23,285 bases of DNA from the IMG/VR virus record IMGVR_UViG_3300034524_000034, positions 1 through 23,285 of that record; one strand, 5' to 3'. How positions within the stretch are numbered: position 1 is the stretch's first letter; each line of letters starts with the position of its first letter. This document shows positions 8,529 to 16,548 of this stretch, piece by piece. The DNA comes from a virus. Position numbers and translations under genes: made by a program. The notes beneath the pieces are model-generated. The model was not told the origin of the DNA, ran no database searches, and was given only the letters and a program-made list of their open reading frames with translations.

Positions 8529-9470
8529 TTAACCAGTAATCTCAATTACGTATAGACCTTCTGGCTTAGTTACACAATAGCCAAGTTCACGGTCAATTCG
8601 ACAGTTCCAAGATTTATCATCAATATCTGTTTCTTGCAAGAAGTCATAATCTCCATAAGAAGCAGCATAACCAATTTTCTTCCCAACAAGCATCAACTTA
8701 TCAGTTGGAACAATTGATTTCTGAGATACAGGATCAAGGATTTCAGGTAAGTACAGGATATCGCAACCACGATATCGTCCTAACAGACCTTTATCACGAA
8801 TTTCATTATACAGTGATTCACATTCAGAGAATCCAGTAAACCCTTCAATCTGAGTACAAATATCAAAATCCGCAATGATTGTTGGGGCAGAGCCAGTTTT
8901 CTTACGAATATAGTTAATGCCAGCATCTAAGGCAGTTTTATCCAAAGCATTTACAGCCTTGTAATTATCTGAATTAGAAGTAGCGTTATACGCCTGTGCT
9001 AGAATTTCATATACTCTCTGATAAATAGATGTTTCAATTGCATCTTTACCATCTTTAATCAGTGAAGCAAGACTATCTAACCGACCTGTTTTAAGTTCTG
9101 ACAGTAGTGCTTCAGGACGAACACCCAATGCTTCAAATTCCATTGTGATTTCCGTATCATAATTTCGTGACTTAGGCACATATGAATTTGGTGCTGTCCA
9201 ATAGGCAGTTACACCTTTTTTCTTGGTTTTGAAAATTGGTTTATCACCATAACTAAAATGTTTTGTATCAAACAATTTCGGTGAAATATCAAAAGTGTTA
9301 TAACTATCTTCAAGAGAAATTTTAACAACTTCCGCTAACTCAGTTCTTCCGTCTTCAGTTTTCATCATTTCAGCAATGATTTTCTGAGCTTCAAGAACTC
9401 GTTTATCATCTCTTTTTATTTCATTTCGCTGTAATTTCTCAGCCAATGTAACAATATCTAAACTCATCAT
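8529..9470 (-). CDS. major capsid protein (HK97-fold type)
   Basis: A 313-residue protein, about the usual size for an HK97-fold capsid subunit. The N-terminal ~90 residues are helical and charged (LAEKLQRNEIKRDDKRVLEA); the rest alternates helices and strands, with a TIIADFDICTQIEG segment, YRGCDILYLPEIL, and a C-terminal RELGYCVTKPEGLYVIEITG ending, a pattern common in phage major capsid proteins (late strand near the end with EGLYVIE). It follows a protease-scaffold and a decoration-like gene, and precedes a strong terminator, in keeping with high dosage. ATG ATG start after GGGGG. Whether the N-terminal part is removed by the protease cannot be read from sequence. Confidence 0.88.
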   Translation of the reverse strand: MMSLDIVTLAEKLQRNEIKRDDKRVLEAQKIIAEMMKTEDGRTELAEVVKISLEDSYNTFDISPKLFDTKHFSYGDKPIFKTKKKGVTAYWTAPNSYVPKSRNYDTEITMEFEALGVRPEALLSELKTGRLDSLASLIKDGKDAIETSIYQRVYEILAQAYNATSNSDNYKAVNALDKTALDAGINYIRKKTGSAPTIIADFDICTQIEGFTGFSECESLYNEIRDKGLLGRYRGCDILYLPEILDPVSQKSIVPTDKLMLVGKKIGYAASYGDYDFLQETDIDDKSWNCRIDRELGYCVTKPEGLYVIEITG

Positions 9471-9480
9471 TTACCCCCTA

Positions 9481-9933
9481 TTATAGAATTTTGAATGAAA
9501 TCATTGCTTCTTCATATCCACCCATAGCAGGTGTTACAGCAATTACTTCAAACATCGGATCTTCTGTGGTAACAGCTTTTAATTTACCAGCATCTTCACC
9601 ACTGAATGCAGCTACAAGTTTAGTTCCTACGGCTGGACTACCAACAAATTCTGTTGTAGCCCATTCTTCATTCTTAACACTTGTATAAACTACAGCCTTA
9701 ACACCCTTAGCAATTGTGTCGTAATAGCTATCTTTATGCGTATCTTCGTCAATCCGAAGGGTTACAAATCCATAAATATCTTTAGCTTCATCAGCCGTAC
9801 TCGGCAAAGCAATTTCGTATTTACCAGTAGTGGCATTCAGTTTCCGAATTACGGCACTACCTTTTTTCATTTCAGCATTTGTTGCCATCAATCCATCTGG
9901 AATAGAAGCAATACTTCGTCTTTTCTGTAACAT
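9481..9933 (-). CDS. putative capsid decoration/stabilisation protein
   Basis: A 150-residue small protein between protease-scaffold and capsid genes, the classic place of lambda gpD-like head decoration proteins. The sequence is Ala/Val/Thr-rich and beta-like: KKGSAVIRKLNATTGKYEIA, TIAKGVKAVVYTSVKN, VGSPAVGTKLVAAFSGEDAG (quoted as separate segments). The ending EEAMISFKIL is typical of a short beta-barrel closing strand. Start ATG follows GGGAGGATATAG. Function is inferred from position, size and composition. Confidence 0.6.
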   Translation of the reverse strand: MLQKRRSIASIPDGLMATNAEMKKGSAVIRKLNATTGKYEIALPSTADEAKDIYGFVTLRIDEDTHKDSYYDTIAKGVKAVVYTSVKNEEWATTEFVGSPAVGTKLVAAFSGEDAGKLKAVTTEDPMFEVIAVTPAMGGYEEAMISFKIL

Positions 9934-9945
9934 CTATATCCTCCC

Positions 9946-11064
9946 TTATTTACAAATTTCATCCATTAACGAGACAAGTTTTGACTTATTGTCTTTAAGT
10001 CCTGTATCGCCATTGATTAAACCCAAAATGTTTTTGTCTGAACCAGCGGTTTCAATCTTGCCCTTTGCACTTGATGCAGTATCAACAACTGACTCAAGCA
10101 ATTCAGAATATTCAGTCTGATCCATTGAGCAAAGTTCTTCGATGGATTTTTCTGTGTAACCAAGTTTGGTTAGACGTTCCAATCTCTTTTCACCAACTGC
10201 AAGTTTTTCTGCTGTCTCAATCTTTTCTTTAAAAGGTGTTAATTCAGCAATTGCATCTTTTGCTTCAGAAATTTCAATTTCTTTATCAGCAAGAGCATCA
10301 ATCTTCTCTGCAATAGTAGTATTTAACTCACCAATTTTTGTTTCGGCTGTCACTAATTTTTCATCTACAATTGCCTTTTCAGCAATCAGAGTGTCGTGGT
10401 CAGCTTTTAAATCATTATATAGTTTTTCAAAATCCAATTCTGTTCCTCCTTGTTTTTCTGCTACTTCTAAACTATGAGAATTTACAAAGGCTGGCCTTCT
10501 CACAATAGCCAATCCTGTAAACTGTATTCTGGTACAATGCTTAATTCTGCTATCATCCAGATTACAATCCATCAGACCTTCAATTGAAAATTTCAACATT
10601 CCATTTGTATGAAGATCTAAAATTATTTCAGCAACTTCATGTAAATAATATTTATATAAGACAAGATCGCAAATAATTCGCAATTCACCATGCTCGTATT
10701 CGCTAGGATCTTTATCTGAAATATCAATAATATTCCCTGAGTCATCAACTATGACCGGGAAAGCATTAATAACATGACCGACATTTACCCTTTTATCTTT
10801 GTCAAAAGTAGATCGCTGAAAATCATATCCGTGGCCAGTTGGCATACCGAACTTGTCTTGAACTAAAACAAGTGGCTTATCAATTAAAGTTTGATAATTT
10901 TTAAGTAGAACTTCTCTTGAAAAAAAAGTTCCATTTTCATTTAAACCTTCATGTGTGGCAAAACATCTAATTCTCATTAAATCAACATCTTGAACAGAAC
11001 TTAATTCAAATGTGTCATGTTTTTTAAGTAATTCAATTTCAAATTTAGATTCTATTCCATCCAC
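9946..11064 (-). CDS. prohead protease fused to scaffolding domain
   Basis: A 372-residue protein in two parts. Residues about 20-200 look like a phage head maturation protease: GHGYDF (His78), NVGHVINAFPV (His97), then GMLKFSIEGL with Ser160, followed by GLAIVRRPAF near 185-193, the pattern of Ser/His prohead proteases. Residues about 208-300 form a Glu/Lys/Ala-rich coiled coil (DLKADHDTLIAEKAIVDEKL), like a scaffold. Protease-scaffold fusions are known in several phages; the scaffold guides capsid assembly and is then digested. The start is GTG at 11064 with AAGGTGG seven bases upstream. A candidate regulatory repeat lies 34 bp before the start, so this may begin a new transcription unit after the portal terminator. 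Confidence 0.8.
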   Translation of the reverse strand: MDGIESKFEIELLKKHDTFELSSVQDVDLMRIRCFATHEGLNENGTFFSREVLLKNYQTLIDKPLVLVQDKFGMPTGHGYDFQRSTFDKDKRVNVGHVINAFPVIVDDSGNIIDISDKDPSEYEHGELRIICDLVLYKYYLHEVAEIILDLHTNGMLKFSIEGLMDCNLDDSRIKHCTRIQFTGLAIVRRPAFVNSHSLEVAEKQGGTELDFEKLYNDLKADHDTLIAEKAIVDEKLVTAETKIGELNTTIAEKIDALADKEIEISEAKDAIAELTPFKEKIETAEKLAVGEKRLERLTKLGYTEKSIEELCSMDQTEYSELLESVVDTASSAKGKIETAGSDKNILGLINGDTGLKDNKSKLVSLMDEICK

Positions 11065-11097
11065 TTCTTCACCACCTTTTGCATGAAATAATTAATC

Positions 11098-11137
11098 CCC
11101 TACAATATAAGGTGATTACAAAGAAAAAAAATACCAT
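11098..11137 (-). promoter_or_regulatory. copy B of a 40-bp repeat before the protease gene
   Basis: This 40-bp element matches the one at 15703-15742 at 33 of 40 positions without gaps. It contains a CCCTACAATATAAGG core (a degenerate palindrome), GATTA, and an A-rich run ending in ATACCAT on the plus strand. It lies between the portal terminator and the GTG start of the protease-scaffold gene, so a promoter or operator for leftward transcription is the simplest reading; the minus strand shows TATATT as a possible -10. Confidence 0.5.
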
Positions 11138-11164
11138 TGAAATAAACATTTTTTAAAAAAAAAT

Positions 11165-11191
11165 AAAAAAGAGCGTTATTTTTAACGCCCT
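11165..11191 (-). terminator. intrinsic terminator overlapping portal stop codon
   Basis: On the minus strand AGGGCGTTA pairs with TAACGCTCT (one G-U), with a 4-nt loop, followed by TTTTTT. The portal stop codon (11182-11184) lies in the loop and stem, so ribosomes reaching the end of the portal gene would sit on the hairpin; translation may affect termination. Confidence 0.85.
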
Positions 11192-12654
11192 TTTGCCCCG
11201 GATCGTGGTGCATCATTATTTGAAGCTGTTTTATCTGTCTTTCGCTCCGATTGAGTTTTTTTAGGAGCGCCACCTTTGTCATTGGGCTGGTATTCTTCTG
11301 ACTCTGAATCTTGATTAGCATTCCCTTGGAATGGAAGTGACCTTACCTTAAATGTCTCATCAACCTTCTTGCTGTTTTCATCTTCACGTATCAACTTTAT
11401 AGAATCAAAGTTCATACCGAATTCTTCATATAACACTTGATAAGGTAAGCCAGCAGTAGTAAATAACTCTTTCACAAGATTAAGCTTGCTTTCTTTATCA
11501 ATGACAACTTCAGCAAAAGAAAAAACAGGGGCATGATCAGGATTAAGCCCATTTCTTTCAAGCTCGGCACGATAAAGGCCTTCAATTATATTTGGGATCT
11601 GCAATCTGATTCCTTCAATTGTTCTTGTTAGTCCAGAGAAGTTAAGCATACCTTCTGCATAATTACCGCCACCTTCTCCACGAATCAGGGTAAGCGATAC
11701 CCCCAGAGTATTTAATATATCAGTATCAATTTCAACAAATTTACTGCTGCCAAAGATATTTGTCTCAGGCTCAACCCATTTAATATTGACGTAATATGGA
11801 GCTGTTATTCTTGCAGACCCCGTTATACCATCAAATAAATTACTGTATTCAGTTATTAAATCTCTTGTAGGTCTGTTATTTTCGTCACCAATCTGGATAA
11901 GCATTAGTTTTTCAATAACATCGTTAGCTGTTGATCTCTCAGCTTCTTTTAGTAAACTTTTATGCGATAAATCCTCAAAAGCTGGCAAAATAACTGATAT
12001 ACCATAGCTTTCATATTGTGATGAATTGATCTTTGTAAAATATGATTTATCAGTATCAAGAATCCCAAACTCAGAACTACTTTGCTTTGCCTTTAAAATT
12101 TCAGACGGATATGCGTTTTCAATCAACTTATCAATATTGTTTCCATATGATGTTGTTGCATAAGTTGAAAGTGGAGTTTTGTAAGCAATAACTTGTTTGT
12201 TATCCTGTATTAAAGGAATAACCTCTATCTGGTTAATTGGATATATGTCAACTCTTGCACCATCACGATCATAACAAGCAAGATTACCTGTTAATGCAAG
12301 TTCAAAAATCATATCCTTTAGCAATTGGTCAATATCAATTCTTTTATTGTATTTCTCAATAACTTCTTTAACTCTTGCAGCCTTTTTAGGGTAACTGAGC
12401 TTGTACCCTGAAGCTCCAAAATCACGAATAATATTAATTACACGCATAATAATGCCGTGTTTTCTGTAGCAATATTTTGAGTATCCAATAATATCATCAA
12501 TGTGATCCTGTGGAGCATTAAATATAGCTTCGAGATCCACACTTGAAGGTGAACCATCAACATTAAAATTTTCTTCAAAATGTGTTGAGTAACTGGTCTT
12601 GAATTTTTTAACAGCAGCAGTTACAACATCATATACTTCTTTATTTTCTGACAC
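11182..12654 (-). CDS. portal protein
   Basis: A 490-residue protein next to the terminase large subunit, the usual place and size of the portal, the dodecameric ring through which DNA is packaged. Visible features: an N-terminal helical part (about residues 1-60), a LLKDMIFELALTGNLACY segment near 110-125 resembling the 'wing/stem' region of portals where helices are followed by 'TGNAY', an LTLIRGEGGGNYAEGMLNF segment with the glycine-rich loop near 330, and a hydrophilic, low-complexity C-terminal tail rich in Lys, Ser and Asn. The start is GTG with AGGAGG four bases upstream, overlapping the stop of the terminase gene. Confidence 0.87.
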   Translation of the reverse strand: MSENKEVYDVVTAAVKKFKTSYSTHFEENFNVDGSPSSVDLEAIFNAPQDHIDDIIGYSKYCYRKHGIIMRVINIIRDFGASGYKLSYPKKAARVKEVIEKYNKRIDIDQLLKDMIFELALTGNLACYDRDGARVDIYPINQIEVIPLIQDNKQVIAYKTPLSTYATTSYGNNIDKLIENAYPSEILKAKQSSSEFGILDTDKSYFTKINSSQYESYGISVILPAFEDLSHKSLLKEAERSTANDVIEKLMLIQIGDENNRPTRDLITEYSNLFDGITGSARITAPYYVNIKWVEPETNIFGSSKFVEIDTDILNTLGVSLTLIRGEGGGNYAEGMLNFSGLTRTIEGIRLQIPNIIEGLYRAELERNGLNPDHAPVFSFAEVVIDKESKLNLVKELFTTAGLPYQVLYEEFGMNFDSIKLIREDENSKKVDETFKVRSLPFQGNANQDSESEEYQPNDKGGAPKKTQSERKTDKTASNNDAPRSGAKGR

Positions 12655-12662
12655 TTATCCTC

Positions 12663-14282
12663 CTATCTTCTACTTACCAACATTAGGGCGCTTTGATTAC
12701 TTTTATCTTCTTCTCGTTCTTTTGCTATCTGAAGAAGACCGTATAAGCCCATGCCTAATGCAGACCATCTATCTTTTCTTTTTGATTTTGTTTTAAAGGC
12801 CATCCAACCATTACTGACACCTTTTGGTTCAATGTTCATAAGTTCCATACGTGTCGCTTCTGATTCCATGACAAGTTGTCGTTCTTCAAGTTCAAGATCA
12901 CGTTCTTCCTCAATATTAAATGGGTACAGATGAATCCATTTTTTCTCTGTGTAATTTTTTATTGCATATCCCATTCGATGATTGATCTCTTGAGTGGCCT
13001 TAATCCCATAAATAATAGGAATTCCTTTTGTTTGTTCAATCTTGTCCATGGCAGTCTTATCATTCATGTCAATTAGCGGTGGATACCACTTTTCATTATC
13101 AACGCAGTAATAATCTTTTGCAAGTTCATCTGACAACCCTTGACCAATCGTCATAGTATCTTGGAATATTCTTATAACATTAGGGAATTTTCTTAACACT
13201 TCTCTAACATTATCAGCCTGCTCGCTAAATGGCATACCGTTTAATGACCTCAGATAAACAAGATCTGCTTCACAGTGATCAACAAACCAGTGTAATTTAA
13301 AAACATAAATAACAGTATTATCCTTGCCCTCTACACGGGCAACGTCAACTGACATAATATACTCAAATTCATCATATCCACTTGTTTCAATATGTTTCAG
13401 ATCTGAACACTCTTGTATATCTTCATAATCAACCCATGCATTTTTTACGAGCCTTGGGAATCTGCCAAGATATTCCATTTCAAATTCCATTTCGCTCATG
13501 ACTGATCGCTGTTGCTTAACAATTTCCTCATCAAATAAACCGCATCTTACACCAACAGTATATGGCAATGTCATGGCAAAATATTTTGTATTGTCTGGTT
13601 CAGTCATTCGTTTAACATAATCTACAAATAGAGCATATAAATGATTGAATCTGTAATTTGCTGTTGATGTTAAAAGGAGTTTATTCCCCTCATAGTCATC
13701 TTGAGATTTTCCAACCACATAACCACGCTTTACAATCATCATTGGCTTAACAACTGTTTCAATTATGAACTTTGGCACATAAGCCGTTTCATCAATCAAG
13801 ATTACATGAAGTCTAGCACCTCGAATCTTTGAACCATCCGTCCCAATTGGGAATGCTTCGATCCATGAACCGTTAAACCATTCAATTCTTGCCTTTTGCG
13901 TACTACACACATAATTTTGTTCTTCCTGTTCAAGAAATGGCGACAATCGGCATAATTCATCCTTATATTTTTCTTGAATTGCCAATTTACCCTGTCTAAA
14001 TGCAGGAGCAACAATACCTGCTTTGGTATTGGGGTTTAATAAGCAATAAACAACCAAACATAAAACCCCTAACCATGTTTTACCAGTACCACGACACAGA
14101 ACCCAGCAATTAAATGAAAACCTAAAAAAAGCCCTCATAAGGACTTTCTGATATAGATTCAATTTTATCCCCATTACATCTTCTGTAAATTCATCAGGAT
14201 ATCTTTTGAAATATTCAACTGCTTCTCTATATATCTCTTTTTTAAAATTAAGGAGCCTTGCCCCTTCTGTCTTTTTCTGCAT
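12663..14282 (-). CDS. terL: terminase large subunit (ATPase-nuclease)
   Basis: The packaging motor, 539 residues. Seen in the sequence: Walker A-like VLCRGTGKTW (61-70, Lys68), Walker B VILIDE (160-165, Asp164-Glu165), a coupling motif LTSTAN (204-209), then a C-terminal RNase H-like nuclease with SVDVARVEGKDNT (Asp313) and RIFQDTMTIGQGL (Asp375). These are in the normal order for a large terminase that cuts concatemeric DNA and pumps it through the portal. The ATG shares one base with the TAA of the small subunit gene (TAATG), so the two subunits are translationally coupled. Full length; no defects seen. Confidence 0.96.
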   Translation of the reverse strand: MQKKTEGARLLNFKKEIYREAVEYFKRYPDEFTEDVMGIKLNLYQKVLMRAFFRFSFNCWVLCRGTGKTWLGVLCLVVYCLLNPNTKAGIVAPAFRQGKLAIQEKYKDELCRLSPFLEQEEQNYVCSTQKARIEWFNGSWIEAFPIGTDGSKIRGARLHVILIDETAYVPKFIIETVVKPMMIVKRGYVVGKSQDDYEGNKLLLTSTANYRFNHLYALFVDYVKRMTEPDNTKYFAMTLPYTVGVRCGLFDEEIVKQQRSVMSEMEFEMEYLGRFPRLVKNAWVDYEDIQECSDLKHIETSGYDEFEYIMSVDVARVEGKDNTVIYVFKLHWFVDHCEADLVYLRSLNGMPFSEQADNVREVLRKFPNVIRIFQDTMTIGQGLSDELAKDYYCVDNEKWYPPLIDMNDKTAMDKIEQTKGIPIIYGIKATQEINHRMGYAIKNYTEKKWIHLYPFNIEEERDLELEERQLVMESEATRMELMNIEPKGVSNGWMAFKTKSKRKDRWSALGMGLYGLLQIAKEREEDKSNQSALMLVSRR

Positions 14283-15091
14283 TAACTCAACATCTCCCTT
14301 GTGGAATTAAGGATAGTGTCGATCAGAAAATCAATCTCATCTTTTTCGTATTCTTTTTTCTCAACCTTAAACTCGCCCTCGGACACTTGTTTATCCATCC
14401 ACACAGTAAACTTATTTTGTGCCATATCCTCTCTAGCGTTTCTTTGTTTTTTAGTCCATTTCATACTTTCAAGTGTAGATTGGAGTTGGTCTGACAGTTT
14501 CTTTTCATCATTAATATCTACAAGCTTGCCAGCTGCTCTTTTAGTATCAATCCTATGAAGCGCTATTTCCAAGCTTAAGATACGTTTTAACAATGTCTTA
14601 TCAGCACCGTCATTGATCTCATACTGATCAAAGTATGACGTATATCTCTTTATCATATAATCACGTTCTACAGGATTAAATGACTTTATCCATGCTGTAA
14701 CTTCATCATTGTGAACCTCGTTCTCAAAGTAAATAGCATCATCAGCCGACAATATACTGTCAGGTTCATTAATATTTGATATTTCTTCTTCATCACGAAT
14801 TGCTTGAGCCTTTTTGCGATATTGAGCTAATCCCATTAATTTAAAGTATTGGGTCACTGGATTTGTGATTACATTACTCACTGGTCGCCTTGAAATGACT
14901 TCATTCCCATCTCTATCAGTGACTTTTTTTTCAATTATTTGTTGGTTTTTACCCTCGTTTGCCTTGCATAATTCAACCGCTCTATTCCAGCATTCTTCCA
15001 AAAATGGGAGTTCAGTATCAGCATTGTTTAATAAATAATCTTCCAGCTCTTGCCTAGTGTGGAGTTCTGGCCTTTTGCTTCTTCTAGCCAT
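14282..15091 (-). CDS. putative terminase small subunit
   Basis: A 269-residue charged, helical protein directly before the large terminase gene, the standard location of the DNA-recognising small subunit. The region about 60-100 (SNVITNPVTQYFKLMGLAQY) resembles the segment of P27/phage terminase small subunits that follows their first helices, but no clear helix-turn-helix can be pointed out by eye. The C-terminus is highly charged (KVEKKEYEKDEIDFLID). ATG start after AGGAGG. The length is above the common 130-200 residues, so an alternative is a different DNA-packaging cofactor. Confidence 0.7.
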   Translation of the reverse strand: MARRSKRPELHTRQELEDYLLNNADTELPFLEECWNRAVELCKANEGKNQQIIEKKVTDRDGNEVISRRPVSNVITNPVTQYFKLMGLAQYRKKAQAIRDEEEISNINEPDSILSADDAIYFENEVHNDEVTAWIKSFNPVERDYMIKRYTSYFDQYEINDGADKTLLKRILSLEIALHRIDTKRAAGKLVDINDEKKLSDQLQSTLESMKWTKKQRNAREDMAQNKFTVWMDKQVSEGEFKVEKKEYEKDEIDFLIDTILNSTREMLS

Positions 15092-15100
15092 ACATACCTC

Positions 15101-15256
15101 CTATACTGGGATACCAGCTTCTATTTCTAAAACCTTCACATGATCATCCTCAATTAAAATCATTGTATGTGGATGACAATTGTCAATCAACCATTCGATA
15201 ATTGGACAAGAGAGTTCCTCTAACTCATCAAGCTTTTGCTTATTTAGCTGATTCAT
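15101..15256 (-). CDS. small phage protein with CPIIEWL...HPHT pattern, 51 aa
   Basis: A 51-codon gene between terminase small subunit and two other short genes. It begins MNQLNKQKLDELEELSC and contains CPIIEWLIDNCHPHTMILIE, then ends IEAGIPV. From memory, short proteins with 'P-hydrophobic-I-x-W/F-L ... HPH' next to terminase genes are common in Gram-positive phages, though no function is known to me. ATG has GAGGTGAAGTAA just upstream (GAGGTG, five bases away). The two flanking genes are within 20 bases, which argues for a polycistronic message. Confidence 0.7.
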   Translation of the reverse strand: MNQLNKQKLDELEELSCPIIEWLIDNCHPHTMILIEDDHVKVLEIEAGIPV

Positions 15257-15272
15257 TTACTTCACCTCAGCT

Positions 15273-15386
15273 TCAATCTAACTTCAAGTCAACTTCAAAG
15301 TCAACCTTATCCACATCTTCATTTCCACCTGTGTATTGAATTGCTTCAACCACTTCTTCAGTCTTTAAATTTAAATATTTTTCCAT
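15273..15386 (-). CDS. 37-aa peptide resembling truncated paralogue of next gene
   Basis: A 37-codon frame with a perfect GGAGG seven bases before the ATG. Residues 11-20 (EVVEAIQYTG) resemble the VTIEAVQWTG near the N-terminus of the neighbouring protein encoded at 15399-15647; after that the sequence becomes acidic and stops. It may be a remnant of a duplicated gene, or a genuine micro-protein; the good ribosome site and conserved spacing favour translation. The C-terminal part (VDFEVDLKLD) has a direct repeat-like pattern (GTTGACTT twice in DNA). Confidence 0.55.
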   Translation of the reverse strand: MEKYLNLKTEEVVEAIQYTGGNEDVDKVDFEVDLKLD

Positions 15387-15398
15387 TTAACCTCCATG

Positions 15399-15647
15399 TT
15401 AATCTACTTTTTCATACGTCTTTTTAAAAATATCAGGTTTGCATGGATAGTATTCTCCATCCACGCCCCTGATAATAAAATCACCAATACTAGCACACAT
15501 GTTCCCTTCAAGTGTTGAGATCGTAAGATTGTCATCACAATAAAAAACATATGATCCAGAATCACAAAAATTTTTTACTTCACAATGATTTTGACCAGTC
15601 CATTGAACAGCTTCAATTGTTACCGGCAGTTTTTTGTACTTTGCCAT
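15399..15647 (-). CDS. phage protein with PGDYG-like fold pattern, 82 aa
   Basis: Starts AKYKKLPVTIEAVQWTGQ and ends GEYYPCKPDIFKKTYEKV, with ASIGDFIIRGVDGEYYPC in between. This matches the frequent small phage proteins of the type 'K-x-K-P-V-x-I-E-A-x-Q-W ... GDxIIxGVxGExYPCKPDIFxxTYE', which I know as conserved but without a firm function. The ATG at 15647 is preferred to one at 15668 because AAAGGG lies six bases before it. It is the first gene after copy A of the 40-bp repeat, about 56 bp downstream of that element, and probably starts the transcript that carries the terminase genes. Confidence 0.75.
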   Translation of the reverse strand: MAKYKKLPVTIEAVQWTGQNHCEVKNFCDSGSYVFYCDDNLTISTLEGNMCASIGDFIIRGVDGEYYPCKPDIFKKTYEKVD

Positions 15648-15702
15648 TATTACCCTTTCGCATGTCATTTTATCGTATGTGCAAACACTAAAAAAAAGAA
15701 CT

Positions 15703-15742
15703 CCCTATAATATAGGGCGATTAAAAGCAGAAAAAATACCAT
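15703..15742 (-). promoter_or_regulatory. copy A of a 40-bp repeat with perfect palindrome
   Basis: The element includes a perfect 15-bp palindrome CCCTATAATATAGGG (15703-15717), then GATTA and an A-rich run ending ATACCAT on the plus strand. It matches 11098-11137 at 33 of 40 positions. Located in the gap between two leftward genes, 56 bp before an ATG. On the minus strand TATATT or TATTAT could serve as -10. Candidate late promoter or operator. Confidence 0.5.
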
Positions 15743-15768
15743 AATTCTTTAAATATTTTAAAATATTT

Positions 15769-16071
15769 TTAAATTTCAAGAAAATCAACTGTAGAAAACT
15801 TAATTTCACGCTCTCTATTGCGCTTTTCACGATATTCAGTCATAATATTGTCTGTCTTAATATCTTTTCCGCTGTTGTAGATGTATGTGGCCATGACACT
15901 GAGCCTGCGCTGCACCTTTTCACCTGATCTGTCGTTTTTAGTCCCTGGCAAAGTATATGTAAAATATTCTTTGTATTCCTCAATGATTTGCTCGCACAAT
16001 ATTTTGCGTTCTTCAAGATTGTAATTATCTGGAAGATCAACTTTTATATTGCTATTTATATTTAAATACAA
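15769..16071 (-). CDS. unknown phage protein, 100 aa
   Basis: A 100-residue charged protein with IIEEYKEYFTYTLPGTKNDR and GEKVQRRLSVMATYIYNSGK in the middle and a basic helical stretch (EYREKRNREREIKF) near the end. I do not recognise it with a function, although it sits with the regulator gene as small unknown proteins often do at the head of late operons. The start is TTG at 16071, chosen because GGGGGTGATC, nearly the full anti-Shine-Dalgarno complement, lies five bases upstream. It overlaps the regulator gene by 10 bases, so coupling is likely. Confidence 0.7.
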   Translation of the reverse strand: MYLNINSNIKVDLPDNYNLEERKILCEQIIEEYKEYFTYTLPGTKNDRSGEKVQRRLSVMATYIYNSGKDIKTDNIMTEYREKRNREREIKFSTVDFLEI

Positions 16072-16403
16072 GTTGGATCACCCCCAACCAAATATGCAGA
16101 AATCTTTTTACAAGCATTGGTAATACTTCTATGGACTACTGGCTGTTTAGCGCCCTTAATATCAGCAATTTCTTTCTCTGTGTATCCATCCATCCATAAT
16201 TCAAGATACTCACTTTCCATTTTTGGCAACTCACAATTCTTCATAGCAATTTGGATATCAAGAAGAAATTCAAGTAGATCACAATCACCGCTATAGTAAA
16301 CAACTCCGTACAGTTGATTAAGATACCTGATCGCTCTCTTGACTAGTGAAATATTTGAATAATCAATTTCAACAGATGATCCTTCTGGATAAATCTGCTG
16401 CAA
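16062..16403 (-). CDS. sigma-70 region 4-like phage transcription regulator
   Basis: A 113-residue protein whose C-terminal half contains a helix-turn-helix of the sigma-factor region 4 type: YLELWMDGYTEKEIADIKG then QPVVHRSITNACKKISAYL (about residues 66-105). Such small sigma-like proteins (ArpU-type and related) commonly sit before the terminase genes of Firmicutes phages and switch on late transcription. The start is TTG at 16403 with AGAGG four to five bases upstream; no ATG is present in frame. It is the first gene of the leftward block and follows an extended -10 promoter. It may recognise the 40-bp repeats at 15703 and 11098; that link is inference. Confidence 0.75.
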   Translation of the reverse strand: MQQIYPEGSSVEIDYSNISLVKRAIRYLNQLYGVVYYSGDCDLLEFLLDIQIAMKNCELPKMESEYLELWMDGYTEKEIADIKGAKQPVVHRSITNACKKISAYLVGGDPTCI

Positions 16404-16466
16404 TATACCTCTATTTGATCCTATATTATTTCCCCCTTCTAAAATTTGTCCCCCGACTATACACTT

Positions 16467-16475
16467 ATTGTACCA
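16467..16475 (-). promoter_or_regulatory. extended -10 promoter for leftward block
   Basis: On the minus strand TGGTACAAT gives a TGn extended -10 (TACAAT), about 65 bases before the TTG of the sigma-like gene. No good -35 is present at 17 bases, so it would be an extended -10 promoter or one that needs an activator. Confidence 0.5.
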
Positions 16476-16548
16476 TACATTTTGTCGTTTGTGTTGGCAA
16501 TATAGCGATTATTTTATTTTTTTTAAAAATAATTTTTATTTCATGTTT

